DNA of 64,000 nt. It comes from Halobacillus ihumii (GTDB lineage: Bacteria; Bacillota; Bacilli; Bacillales; Halobacillaceae). The translations under genes and the position numbers were made by a program. The stretch covers positions 1,178,001 to 1,242,000 of the forward strand of contig NZ_CACVAO010000001.1 in assembly GCF_902726645.1 (NCBI RefSeq), written 5' to 3'. Below, piece by piece: positions 16,641 to 25,443 of this stretch. The notes beneath the pieces were generated by a model, which did no database searches, was not told the origin of the DNA, and saw nothing but the letters and a program-made list of their open reading frames with translations. Numbering within the stretch: position 1 is the stretch's first letter; each line of letters opens with the position of its first letter.

Positions 16641-17672
16641 TTACTCAACAGGAGTTAACAATACTTTAATCGCCTCACCACTTTTAATAGCTTGATAAGC
16701 TTCTTCCCACTGGGTAATATTAAATTCATGTGTCACCATCGCTTTGGCATTCACACTTCCGTTACTCATTAATTCAAGGGAAGGCTCCCAATCAGCCGAC
16801 TTTTGACTTCTGCTCCCTACTACTCGGATTTCCTTTTGAATGATTTTTTCAAGGTCAAATGGAACTTCTGATTGAGGAAAAATACCAACCTGACCGTATT
16901 GACCTTTTTTACGCAGCAAATCCAGCCCTTGTTTAGCTGCAGGAGAGGCACCCGAGCATTCAAATACAACATCTGCTCCGTACCCATCAGTCAACCTGTT
17001 CACCAGTTCTTTAATATCTTGTTCCTGCGTATTTACTGCGTAATCAATTCCTAATTCTCTGGCCTTTTCCAGGCGGACGCGATCGCTTGTTAATCCTGCG
17101 ATTAAAACTTGAGCACCGTGGCTCTTTGCAACTTGTGCTGTGAACAATCCGATGGGGCCTGGGCCCATGACAACGACTACGTCTCCATCATTAATCACCG
17201 TTTTTGCCACAGCATGATACGTACAAGCTAAAGGCTCAGTCATGGATGCCGATTGGTAATCAACCTTTTCAGGGAGGTGATGAACACTGTCTTTGCGGGC
17301 AATTAAGTACTTGGCAAAACCGCCATCTTGCTGGGTACCAAGCCCTTTACGATAATTACATAAATTAAAATCACCCGATTTACAGTACTCACATTCTCCG
17401 CAAATATAGAAGGTCGTTTCTGATGTCACCCGGTCACCAATCTTAAATTTATTAACCCCTTCTCCGACTTCCACAACTTTACCGGAAAACTCATGTCCTA
17501 ACGTAACAGGCACTTTCACCTTGTAATGTCCTTCATAGGTATGAATATCAGATCCGCAGATCCCTGCATAAACCACTTCAATTTTCACTTGATCACGACC
17601 GACTTGCGGCTCCTCTTTATCTTGAATTTCCAGCCCACCATATCCGAGTTCCTTTTTGACTAGTGCTTTCAT
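16641..17672 (-). CDS. Zinc-type polyol/sugar dehydrogenase
   Basis: A medium-chain dehydrogenase of 343 residues with a catalytic zinc site (GICGSDIHTYEG, LGHEFSG), structural Cys lobe (CGECEYCKSGDFNLC) and NAD-binding motif (MGPGPIGLFTAQ). It is related to sorbitol and threonine dehydrogenases. It sits between gatC and gatD in one operon, so a second polyol phosphate or a free polyol may be its substrate. Two different Zn dehydrogenases in one galactitol operon suggest more than one substrate for the transporter. RBS TGGAGGAG precedes the ATG. Confidence 0.8.
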   Translation of the reverse strand: MKALVKKELGYGGLEIQDKEEPQVGRDQVKIEVVYAGICGSDIHTYEGHYKVKVPVTLGHEFSGKVVEVGEGVNKFKIGDRVTSETTFYICGECEYCKSGDFNLCNYRKGLGTQQDGGFAKYLIARKDSVHHLPEKVDYQSASMTEPLACTYHAVAKTVINDGDVVVVMGPGPIGLFTAQVAKSHGAQVLIAGLTSDRVRLEKARELGIDYAVNTQEQDIKELVNRLTDGYGADVVFECSGASPAAKQGLDLLRKKGQYGQVGIFPQSEVPFDLEKIIQKEIRVVGSRSQKSADWEPSLELMSNGSVNAKAMVTHEFNITQWEEAYQAIKSGEAIKVLLTPVE

Positions 17673-17715
17673 TTGAACTCCTCCAATACGATCTATTCAT
17701 GCTTATATCCACGGC

Positions 17716-18975
17716 TTAATTAAATAGACTAAATAACTTATAGATAATCCAGTTCACTAAGTTACCACCTTGGTCAATACTTGAGATTTTGGTTGACCCT
17801 TCCGGCATATTGAAATCTGTATTGATAGCCATTTCTGTAAAGATAGGTGCCACATCTGTTGCCATATAAAGAGACAACGCAATCATAACTGTACCTACAA
17901 TGACTGAATGAACAATATTTCCTCTTGCACCACCAACGATAAAAGCAACAATAAATGGAATAGTGGCCAGGTCACCGAATGGCAGCAAAGCGTTGCCTGG
18001 CAGAATAACGGCTAATACCACTGTAATAGGTACGAGGATGAGGGCTGTAGAGATGACTGCAGGGTGACCAAGTAACACGGCTGCATCAAGTCCAATATAA
18101 ATTTCTCTTTCACCGAAACGTTTTGATAACCATTCGCGAGCAGATTCGGATACAGGCATTAACCCTTCCATCAGAATCTTAACCATTCGCGGCATTAATA
18201 CCATAACTGCCGCCATTGCCATACCGATTTCAATGACTTCGCCAGCACTGTATCCTGCCAATAAACCGATGGCTGCACCAAGAAAGAGTCCAATGAAAAT
18301 CGATTCTCCAAAAATACCAAACCGTTTTTGTATCGTATCAGGATCTGCATCCCATTTTTTTATAATGGGAGTTTTTTGCAGCAGTCGAACTAGGAAAATT
18401 CCCGGAGCGTAGGAAATGGTACTGCCTGTAGCAATGGAAACTCCAGGTAATTCATAAAAATCACTTACCATAGGTGCTGTCCAGTCGGCTACTTTCAAAC
18501 AGACAATCTGGAATAATACTGCTGCAATTAGTCCTTGAATTATACTTCCGGAAATTGCGTAAACCAGCGCTGCCATGAATGTATAGTGCCAATAGTTCCA
18601 AATGTCCACATTCATCGTTTTCGTTGTCTTCGTAACAAGCATGACAACGTTGACAACTAAACCTAATGGAATAATAAAGGCCGCTACAACAGATGCCCAA
18701 GCAATCGATGACGTTGCCGGCCAACCTACATCAATCACATTTAACTCCACTCCTAATCGATCAACCATCCCTTGGGCTGCAGGACCAAGATTATTAACAA
18801 GCAAATCTACAACTAAGAAAATACCAACGAAAGCCACCCCGATTGTTAAACCGGAACGAAAGGCTTTACCGGGTTTCTGACCAAACAGTAACCCTAACAA
18901 GAAAATGGCTACCGGCAAAATAACGGTTGCACCTAAGTCTAAAAAGCCTTGTATTACATCAACAAAACCTTGCAT
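17716..18975 (-). CDS. gatC: PTS galactitol permease EIIC (GatC)
   Basis: An integral membrane sugar-alcohol channel of the galactitol PTS family, 419 residues with about ten hydrophobic segments. The N-terminal helix region (FLDLGATVILPVAIFLLGL), the VGWPATSSIAWAS segment and the glycine-rich ends are typical of GatC. It forms the membrane part of the IIA-IIB-IIC transporter with the two genes upstream and passes galactitol 1-phosphate into the cell. RBS GGGGAGG precedes the ATG. It lies about 70 nt after gatB. Confidence 0.9.
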   Translation of the reverse strand: MQGFVDVIQGFLDLGATVILPVAIFLLGLLFGQKPGKAFRSGLTIGVAFVGIFLVVDLLVNNLGPAAQGMVDRLGVELNVIDVGWPATSSIAWASVVAAFIIPLGLVVNVVMLVTKTTKTMNVDIWNYWHYTFMAALVYAISGSIIQGLIAAVLFQIVCLKVADWTAPMVSDFYELPGVSIATGSTISYAPGIFLVRLLQKTPIIKKWDADPDTIQKRFGIFGESIFIGLFLGAAIGLLAGYSAGEVIEIGMAMAAVMVLMPRMVKILMEGLMPVSESAREWLSKRFGEREIYIGLDAAVLLGHPAVISTALILVPITVVLAVILPGNALLPFGDLATIPFIVAFIVGGARGNIVHSVIVGTVMIALSLYMATDVAPIFTEMAINTDFNMPEGSTKISSIDQGGNLVNWIIYKLFSLFN

Positions 18976-19048
18976 GTTCGTTTCCTCCCCACTTGTTTAA
19001 AGAGAACCTCTTTCGTCAATTAAAGTCTTCCAGTTTTGTTGTATCCGC

Positions 19049-19333
19049 CTATTTTTTCAGTTCTTCTAAAATCTGTTTTTTTGTATTCTCGGTTCCGATT
19101 CCTGTGAGGAAAGATTGGGCGTTAATCACTGGAAACGGATAGTCCTTTTTCGTCATCGCAGTCGTGACTAGTAAATCTGCTGTATCTACATAGCCTCCAA
19201 CCTCTGCAATCTTGATTTGAACTAGATCGACTTTAAGGTTATTTTCTTTTACCATTTCTTCAATAGCTCCATTAACCACCGTTGATGTTGCGATCCCTGC
19301 TCCACATGCTACCAATACTTGTTTCTTTTCCAT
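19049..19333 (-). CDS. gatB: PTS galactitol EIIB (GatB)
   Basis: A 94-residue cytoplasmic phosphocarrier. Cys10 in VLVACGAGIATS is the phosphorylated residue and the following loop fits the galactitol IIB P-loop. It accepts phosphate from IIA and gives it to the sugar bound by IIC. It begins 2 nt after the gatA stop, with the RBS (AAAGGAG) inside gatA, so expression is coupled. The length is normal for GatB. Confidence 0.9.
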   Translation of the reverse strand: MEKKQVLVACGAGIATSTVVNGAIEEMVKENNLKVDLVQIKIAEVGGYVDTADLLVTTAMTKKDYPFPVINAQSFLTGIGTENTKKQILEELKK

Positions 19334-19335
19334 GT

Positions 19336-19821
19336 TTACTCATCTCCTTTAATTACAATAAAGTCTAATTTTTCTTCTAATAAATGTTTTATCTTTGTTT
19401 TATCTCTTTCACTTACTAAATATTTCAAGGTGTCTTCATTCTGAAAGATTTGCATCAGTGTCTGCAGGAGTGATAACTGCGAATGGGCTTCATCCATGGC
19501 CAGCATAAACACTAGTTTTACAGGTATCGTTTCGCTATCATCCCCCATTACACCGAAATCAACAGGATGTTTTAGAACGCCTATACTAATTGTTTTTCTG
19601 TGTACATGTTCCACGTCAGTGTGTGGAATCGCAACGGAGACCCCTGCTGTGGGCAACCCTGTTGGAAATTCACCTTCTCTTTCGATAACAGCTTGGATAA
19701 AGCTTTCTTTCACAAGATTTCTGTCTACTAAATTGCGGGCCATTGTAGTTAAAACATCTTCTTTCAATGTGCCTTCTAGATCTAGTAGGATGACGGATTC
19801 ATTAAAAAAGATTTCACTCAT
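19336..19821 (-). CDS. gatA: PTS galactitol EIIA (GatA)
   Basis: A 161-residue cytoplasmic phosphocarrier of the fructose/mannitol IIA family. His67 in GVSVAIPHTDVEH is the phosphorylation site. It takes phosphate from HPr and passes it to GatB. It lies 39 nt after the regulator gene and directly before gatB. The start codon follows a GGGG-type RBS of moderate quality. The operon context makes galactitol more likely than other polyols. Confidence 0.88.
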   Translation of the reverse strand: MSEIFFNESVILLDLEGTLKEDVLTTMARNLVDRNLVKESFIQAVIEREGEFPTGLPTAGVSVAIPHTDVEHVHRKTISIGVLKHPVDFGVMGDDSETIPVKLVFMLAMDEAHSQLSLLQTLMQIFQNEDTLKYLVSERDKTKIKHLLEEKLDFIVIKGDE

Positions 19822-19860
19822 TTTCTAACCCCACGATCTTCTTTTGTAATGACTGTTGGT

Positions 19861-21918
19861 TCAATCCATGGAATAAGATTCAATTATTCTATAAATCTCT
19901 TCGACTGTATCAGAGCTTATCATGCGATTTCGATCTTCTTCCGAACCGGCGAGTTTCATCAGCTGCATCAGAGCATGGATATGCTGTTGTTTATCAACTG
20001 CAGCAATAACAATTATGAGATTGATTCGATAATCCCCCGTAAAATCCACACCCTCTTTAAGCTTGAGAAGACTCATTCCAACTTCATTCACGCCCTCCTC
20101 TGGAGCTGCGTGTGGGATTGCGATATTTGGTCCGATTACAATATAAGGATCCTCTTCTGTCCGATGAATCATCGCTTCCACATATTCCGGTTCGATCTTT
20201 TCTTTATCTACTAATGTCTGGGCACATACTCGAAGTGCCTCCTCCCATGAATCAACAGCATTCCTTACTGTAATACGACTTTGAGGAATCAAGTCTTTGA
20301 TATTCTTCTCTCTATTTTTAACAGACTGTTTTACCGCAGATTCCTCATCTCGATCAATATATTTTTGCAAATCTTCAGCGAGTGTCTTTTCATTTTCGAT
20401 CACTGCATGATTTCTAATAATATCTATTAATTGGTTCACATTCATATCTTTTGGGATGTATCCATGCAGTTCCAGCATGACCTGTTTCCGGAGACGATGC
20501 TTCTCCTCATCAGTTAGAAAAGCATTGGAAATAAACAGTTTTTTATCTGTCTCTAGTGATGTCGGTGAAAAGACAATGTCGTAATCCAAGTTGTAATCGA
20601 TAAATTCTCGTACAGATAACGAATCAAGAAAAATAAACTCTGGGAATAACTCCCTTAATTCGTTGAACATTAGCCTTGATACCGAAACACCTTGGGGACA
20701 GACAACCACCGTCTTAATCTTTTCCTCAATACTATCTCCCTGCCTGGTCATCCATCCGCCAATAAGCATCGTGATAAAAGTCGTTTCGCTTTCGGGAATA
20801 TCCATTCCGATTAAGTCTTTAAGCGGCCCCGCTGATCGTTTGACGAGATGGTGTAACTCCTTGAATTCTTGATTAAGGGAATCTTGAACATCCATGGTTT
20901 CCGTAAGCTGGTACTTAATTCGATAATAAGCAGGCTTGATATGTTGAAACAGCTTATTCATCAGCTGCTGCCGGTCCTGCAAATAGATACAGGCGCTTTT
21001 CTCAAATAAACGCAGCATGTCATCAATGGCTAGGACTAATTTTGGAATCGCATCGTCATTCGTTAAATAGTCCGACCAATAAACATTGGTCGTCAACAGA
21101 TGGAGCGTAATGAACAAGCGTTCTTCGACTGGGATTTGCTCCGTACCATGAAAAACCTCCTCGGTTGCCAGGTATTCCTTCGTATCAGATAACTCCTCAT
21201 ACTGGATAGAAAATGAATCAATCTCATTACCTTGCTGGATTCTTCTTAGAATTAAGATAAGAATGTATGGCATTGTGGCTAATTTTTCATCGGTGAACTT
21301 CAAACTTAAATTGTTCTCAACGTTCTCAATTCGTTGGTTGAACTCATTTATTTCTTCCGTATCAATATTGGCTAATTGCCTTATCTTGTTGTGGCCCCCA
21401 TGGACCTGCAGGAGTTGATACGTAATTGTAATAAGCAACCTACGTATTTGAAACTCTTTTCCTTCGAGCAAATATCCTGATGCTCTAGAATAGCGAATCA
21501 TCAATCCATACTCTTCTAAATCTTTCTGTACTTGCTTCAAATCACTAAGAACCGTATTTTTACTAACATTCAGTTCAATCGAAAAATGGTTAAGAGAAAG
21601 TTCCTCTTCACTGCTGAGGAGCATCATGATAATAAGATCTGCACGTTGACTCTCTGAGAGAGCAGTTGTCTCTAGGGGAGTACTTTCTTCCTCACAGTAT
21701 AGTTTCGTAAAAACGGACTGATCGATGATAAAGTGACCTTTTCTCGTTCTCTCGATTACTGGAAGGTTCTTGGCCATAAGCCACTCATTGATTTTGTTAA
21801 AGCTGTACCCAAGCTGGCGTCGAGTTAAGTTATATTTCTTCTCCATGGCCAGGCTAGTAATGCTTGGGTTACTGACCAATTCATCCATAATCCGCTTACT
21901 TCTATCATCAAGTGACAA
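19861..21918 (-). CDS. PRD-containing PTS-controlled activator of the gat operon
   Basis: A regulator of 685 residues with BglG/MtlR-like architecture: two N-terminal helix-turn-helix regions (MEKKYNLTRRQLGYSF near 30; ELNVSKNTVLSDL near 130), PRD modules (about 170-400), an EIIB-like domain (VVVCPQGVSVSRL, Cys near 415) and a C-terminal EIIA domain with His in GPNIAIPHAAPEE. Such proteins activate their PTS operon when unphosphorylated by its own EII. It is the first gene of the galactitol operon. The start is TTG, preceded by AAGGGGGG; there is no better ATG. A TACAAT -10-like box lies at 21942-21947. Confidence 0.85.
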   Translation of the reverse strand: MSLDDRSKRIMDELVSNPSITSLAMEKKYNLTRRQLGYSFNKINEWLMAKNLPVIERTRKGHFIIDQSVFTKLYCEEESTPLETTALSESQRADLIIMMLLSSEEELSLNHFSIELNVSKNTVLSDLKQVQKDLEEYGLMIRYSRASGYLLEGKEFQIRRLLITITYQLLQVHGGHNKIRQLANIDTEEINEFNQRIENVENNLSLKFTDEKLATMPYILILILRRIQQGNEIDSFSIQYEELSDTKEYLATEEVFHGTEQIPVEERLFITLHLLTTNVYWSDYLTNDDAIPKLVLAIDDMLRLFEKSACIYLQDRQQLMNKLFQHIKPAYYRIKYQLTETMDVQDSLNQEFKELHHLVKRSAGPLKDLIGMDIPESETTFITMLIGGWMTRQGDSIEEKIKTVVVCPQGVSVSRLMFNELRELFPEFIFLDSLSVREFIDYNLDYDIVFSPTSLETDKKLFISNAFLTDEEKHRLRKQVMLELHGYIPKDMNVNQLIDIIRNHAVIENEKTLAEDLQKYIDRDEESAVKQSVKNREKNIKDLIPQSRITVRNAVDSWEEALRVCAQTLVDKEKIEPEYVEAMIHRTEEDPYIVIGPNIAIPHAAPEEGVNEVGMSLLKLKEGVDFTGDYRINLIIVIAAVDKQQHIHALMQLMKLAGSEEDRNRMISSDTVEEIYRIIESYSMD

Positions 21919-21941
21919 CCTTAGCCCCCCTTTCCAAATTT

Positions 21942-22007
21942 ATTGTAGCATTCAGAAAACTACGAATGTATACGCTTTCATCTAAAGTAAATGTACATTT
22001 AATGTAC
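21942..22007 (-). promoter_or_regulatory. gat operon promoter with cre-like site and palindrome
   Basis: Read on the minus strand, TACAAT (21947-21942) is a good -10 without a good -35, as expected for an activated promoter. Just upstream, 21967-21980 (plus strand TGTATACGCTTTCA) matches the cre consensus with one mismatch. Further upstream is a perfect dyad GTACATT-T-AATGTAC (21993-22007), which is a candidate binding site for the PRD regulator. Confidence 0.5.
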
Positions 22008-22070
22008 TATATCGTGATTTACATGGAAAAACACAGAAATTGAACAGTAAGAATCTCCTTTTAATAAAAA

Positions 22071-22116
22071 CGCAAAGCCTGTGTAAGTAGGGATCTACTA
22101 TTACACAGGCTTTGCG
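22071..22116 (-). terminator. Long-stem terminator
   Basis: CGCAAAGCCTGTGTAA (22071-22086) is perfectly inverted at 22101-22116, with a further GTAG/CTAC stem inside. On the minus strand it is followed by TTTTTATT. It ends the thioesterase operon. Confidence 0.85.
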
Positions 22117-22180
22117 TTGTACAAGAAAGCACATATAGTTTTGAATAACCACTTTTGTTGATTTTACCGTGATTAATTAT

Positions 22181-22549
22181 CTACACCATTGAACCATGAA
22201 GACGCTCCGGTTTCGCCCCAAGAATCAACAGAAATATTCGTGAGTCCCCTATTTTTCGGTGCTTTTTCAACAAGTCTTTAACAACATGAATATCTGGGAA
22301 TTCCTTCAGAGATTGTACTTCACAATGGTAAAGTCGAAGGACCGATTCTCTTACAAACTGCGGCTTATATTCTGGAAGCTCCTCATCCATTAATAACGAG
22401 CTCATATATCCATAGTTCAATTGCAATTGTCTAGTTAAACTGACAACATGAAGCACTTGTTCATAGAGTTCGGAATGTTGCTGCTTTATTGCCTCTAAGT
22501 CATCTTTCGCCTTACAGATATCATTTAGACCGGCTACAGCTAGTGCCAT
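22181..22549 (-). CDS. Hypothetical 122-aa protein coupled to thioesterase gene
   Basis: Not recognised. A predominantly helical cytoplasmic protein (LEAIKQQHSELYEQVLHVV is a likely coiled helix) with a basic C-terminal part (LLKKHRKIGDSRIF). The start was set at ATG 22549 because it overlaps the TAA of the upstream thioesterase (TAATG), the usual sign of coupled translation; an upstream in-frame start would overlap the thioesterase by 25 nt. It might regulate or assist the thioesterase, but this is inferred only from the coupling. Confidence 0.6.
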   Translation of the reverse strand: MALAVAGLNDICKAKDDLEAIKQQHSELYEQVLHVVSLTRQLQLNYGYMSSLLMDEELPEYKPQFVRESVLRLYHCEVQSLKEFPDIHVVKDLLKKHRKIGDSRIFLLILGAKPERLHGSMV

Positions 22550-23082
22550 TATGCTTCCACTCCCTTTTCCCACGGTTTCTCTAACCCAATGATCTCGGTT
22601 AATTCTTGACTGTGTTTCCTGCGGATCCTTCGTGTTTCTGCGCGTTCTTTTCCAGATTCATAAAGAAATTTCTCTTCATTTGTTTCAGGTACTATATCTG
22701 GAACTTTAACCGGGTTTTTGTTGTCATCCAGCGCTACAAACGTAAGAAAGGCAGTAGCTGCCATTCTGCGTTCCCCTGAAATCATATCTTCGGCAATAAC
22801 CTTGCAAAAGATTTCCATCGACTTGCTTCCTGTGTAGGATACGAATGACTCTACACAAACGGAATCAGTTTGATGAATGGGGTGAAGGAAGTCAATGGAA
22901 TCAGTTGAAGCTGTTACACATTCCTTAACCCTGGCATGACGGCGTGCAGACAAAGTGGCATTATTATCAAGTTTTTTCATCAATACGCCGCCAAAGAGTG
23001 TATTATAATTATTCAAATCATTGATCATCACTTGATCAGTATTCACAATTAAACTTTCTTTCGGATTCCTTGTTTGGATCAT
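22549..23082 (-). CDS. Acyl-CoA thioesterase, hotdog fold (YkhA-like)
   Basis: A cytoplasmic thioesterase of 177 residues that cleaves acyl-CoA to fatty acid and CoA. It has the hotdog pattern: NDLNNYNTLFGGVLMKKLD (central helix with Asn and Gly), then SIDFLHPIHQTDSV, and ATAFLTFVALDDNKNPVKVP. The length and motifs match the YkhA/BFIT class. It is the first gene of a two-gene operon. RBS GGAAAGG precedes the ATG. Confidence 0.85.
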   Translation of the reverse strand: MIQTRNPKESLIVNTDQVMINDLNNYNTLFGGVLMKKLDNNATLSARRHARVKECVTASTDSIDFLHPIHQTDSVCVESFVSYTGSKSMEIFCKVIAEDMISGERRMAATAFLTFVALDDNKNPVKVPDIVPETNEEKFLYESGKERAETRRIRRKHSQELTEIIGLEKPWEKGVEA

Positions 23083-23269
23083 ATGGCATTTCCTTTCCTG
23101 CCTGTTATGGTGTTCAATGCATTGACAACACCTAGTGTAGGCCTGTGAGGAAGAAAAGTGAAATGGTTATTCATCATATAAACAATAGATGATATCTATG
23201 GAAACGCATCCACCCATACCATATAGGAATACAATTCGCATAATTATATTATAAAATTTTATAAAAAAA

Positions 23270-23293
23270 TGAGCCTGAAGAACTTCAGACTCA
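23270..23293 (-). terminator. Terminator after LysR gene
   Basis: TGAGTCTGAAG-TT-CTTCAGGCTCA on the minus strand (one mismatch), followed by TTTTTTTATAAAA. It lies about 20 nt after the LysR stop. Confidence 0.75.
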
Positions 23294-23310
23294 CCTTTTA
23301 ACACCTGCAA

Positions 23311-24207
23311 CTAATCATGAATACTCCCAAACGTTAAACGCTCTTGTGTAAACTTCAGCCACTCTTTAGTGGCATAAGATTGATAATGATTTTTCTTCCA
23401 AATTAAAGCAAGATCCCACTCTATCATTGGCTTCACTACCTTAATTCTATGTACATCTTCCTTAAGAAGCATTGATACGCTATGCGGCAAGATCGATATT
23501 CCTAGATCAGCCGCAATCATTTTTCCAATAAAGTCCCACTGGGTACTCTCGGAAACGACATGCGGTAAGAATCCCGCTTCTTTACAAGCTTCTTTAATTC
23601 TGTCATTCAGAGCAAAGTCCTTGTTGAAAAGAATCAATGGTTCATCTTTCAATTCTTCAAGTTTCACTTGTTTCCTTGCACCAAGACGGTGGGACGGAGG
23701 AACAATCACTTTCAACTCCTCTTTCATAAAAGAAAAATAACGGAAGTTCTCTTCCTCGGTTGGCAGCACCGTAATCCCTACATCTAGCTGATCATTTGTT
23801 ATATCCTCTTCAATTTTCTTCGTCCCATTTTCCAATAACTGAAACGTAATGTTCGGATAAAGCTGATGAAACTCTCCAAGTATGCGAATAAAATGATCAG
23901 CATCCATAATCGGAGGCAAACCAATTCGAATATGCCCCTTTTGCAAGCCTAATAAATCATCTAACTCGGTCTGCAAGTTATTAAAAGCACGATCGATCGT
24001 TTGAGCCTGCTCGAGTATCACTCGTCCAGCATCTGTTAGGACAAGTTTTTTCCTGGACCGATCAAACAGTTCGACGCCGAGCTCTTCCTCTAAATTTTTT
24101 ATCATTTTACTGATTGTAGGCTGTGTTAAGAACAAATGATCAGCGGCTCGGGTAAAGCTGCTAAAACGTGAAACTTCAATAAAATACTTCAGGTGTCGAA
24201 TATCCAT
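23311..24207 (-). CDS. LysR-family regulator (YwbI/CidR-like)
   Basis: A transcription regulator of 298 residues. The winged helix at 1-60 (FTRAADHLFLTQPTISKMIKNLEEELG) is followed by the periplasmic-binding-like effector domain (about 90-290). The N-terminal sequence is close to YwbI/CidR-type LysR proteins, but no holin-like cid/lrg genes are adjacent, so the target is unknown. ATG 24207 was selected; a GTG four codons earlier has its RBS too close. The next gene upstream on the same strand (GNAT) is about 30 nt away and may be co-transcribed. Confidence 0.8.
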   Translation of the reverse strand: MDIRHLKYFIEVSRFSSFTRAADHLFLTQPTISKMIKNLEEELGVELFDRSRKKLVLTDAGRVILEQAQTIDRAFNNLQTELDDLLGLQKGHIRIGLPPIMDADHFIRILGEFHQLYPNITFQLLENGTKKIEEDITNDQLDVGITVLPTEEENFRYFSFMKEELKVIVPPSHRLGARKQVKLEELKDEPLILFNKDFALNDRIKEACKEAGFLPHVVSESTQWDFIGKMIAADLGISILPHSVSMLLKEDVHRIKVVKPMIEWDLALIWKKNHYQSYATKEWLKFTQERLTFGSIHD

Positions 24208-24250
24208 ACGTTCTTTCACCTATCCTATTCGCTAAAATTACTTTGTCTTT

Positions 24251-24730
24251 TTATATAGCAGCTAATCTCTTCATAAACAACACCCGGTCTTGGGAAGGGC
24301 CATCGTAATCAGCATGTACTGATATTCCATCGACTTCTTTATTTCCTTTTACAATTTCAAACCCTATGCTTGTATGATAACCAACAGACACCTTATTAAC
24401 AGGGGATGTTACTGCTCGAACAATCTTTCTATTTTCTTTTTTAACTACATTAAAAAATTCATTATAAAGATTTCTGCCAATATTATGCTTTCGGTATTGT
24501 GGGTGAACCCCGGCAAAATGAATATAAGCCTCATCTTGATGAACTTGTGATAAAAAGCCAATTAAAAATCCTACAATTTCTCCATCTTTTTCTGCAATAA
24601 AACTTGTGCTATTAAAGTGATCAAAAAATAATTTGGGTAACATATCAGCCATTTGCCTACCGCCCCACCACTTATTAATCAATGGTGAGAGGACATAATA
24701 GTCTGAGCTTTTTACATTACGAATTTTCAC
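24251..24730 (-). CDS. GNAT N-acetyltransferase
   Basis: A cytoplasmic acetyl-CoA-dependent N-acetyltransferase of 159 residues. The GNAT core is clear: EIVGFLIGFLSQ (beta4), IHFAGVHPQYRKHNIGRNLY (acetyl-CoA-binding motif A, R/Q-x-x-G-x-G/A form) and VGYHTSIGFEI (motif B). The substrate is unknown. It lies just upstream of the LysR gene on the same strand. GGGAG upstream is a weak-to-fair RBS. Confidence 0.8.
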   Translation of the reverse strand: MKIRNVKSSDYYVLSPLINKWWGGRQMADMLPKLFFDHFNSTSFIAEKDGEIVGFLIGFLSQVHQDEAYIHFAGVHPQYRKHNIGRNLYNEFFNVVKKENRKIVRAVTSPVNKVSVGYHTSIGFEIVKGNKEVDGISVHADYDGPSQDRVLFMKRLAAI

Positions 24731-24833
24731 TTACTTCAACTCCCTGCAATAAGAAGATATAATATTTATTCAGTTCCGCCCTCTGAGTAAATAATATTTC
24801 CCTCCGCATTATAGTTCTATAAATAAGAAAAAA

Positions 24834-24858
24834 CGCAATTCAGTCTCTCAGAATTGCG
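24834..24858 (-). terminator. Terminator after VOC gene
   Basis: CGCAATTC pairs with GAATTGCG (GAGA/TCTC can extend inside). On the minus strand it is followed by TTTTTTCTT. Confidence 0.8.
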
Positions 24859-24878
24859 CCCATTGGCTTAACAACTTT

Positions 24879-25277
24879 TTATGCAGGGAGGTTTAGCTGC
24901 CACGACACGCCAAAACGGTCATTTACCCAGCCAAACTTCTTACTAAATCCATAATCATCAATAGGCATTAGTGCTTCTCCATCTTCTAAGAGTTTCTTAT
25001 AAAGACTCTCAATCTCTTCGTCAGAATCACAGGTTAGAAAGATTGAGAAAGAAGGAGTGAACGTGAACTGATGTGTCACATTACTGTCAATGCACATGAA
25101 TTCTTGCCCTTTTAAAGAAAACGTCGCCTGCATGACTGTTCCTTCATCCCCCGATTCATTTGCTCCATATCTAGTGATGCTTGTAATGTCCGAATCCTCA
25201 ATAAATGATATATAATAATTCATTGCTTCTTCTGCCTTACCATCTTGAAACATTAAGAATGGTGTAACTTTTTCCAT
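24879..25277 (-). CDS. VOC-superfamily protein (PhnB-like)
   Basis: A 132-residue protein of the glyoxalase/bleomycin-resistance (VOC) superfamily, PhnB/3-demethylubiquinone methyltransferase-like subgroup. Typical segments are TPFLMFQDGKAEEAMNYYIS at the start, GQEFMCIDSN, and the closing WVNDRFGVSWQLNLP. Proteins of this group often lack known activity; some bind metal or small antibiotics. It stands alone with AAAGGA upstream. A second, different member lies at 54609-55004. Confidence 0.8.
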   Translation of the reverse strand: MEKVTPFLMFQDGKAEEAMNYYISFIEDSDITSITRYGANESGDEGTVMQATFSLKGQEFMCIDSNVTHQFTFTPSFSIFLTCDSDEEIESLYKKLLEDGEALMPIDDYGFSKKFGWVNDRFGVSWQLNLPA

Positions 25278-25443
25278 TATCGCTCAATCCTTTCTCATGT
25301 TTTCTCAAGTTTATCATATGTGACTGCTGAATTTTTTTAAAAAGAATATTTGGACGTCCTAATTTCCTCCTTCGCTCACTCGACTTTTTCCTCAAGGAAA
25401 ATTTCTCCTTCGATGATATCCTATACAACTGGGAGGGATTCAT

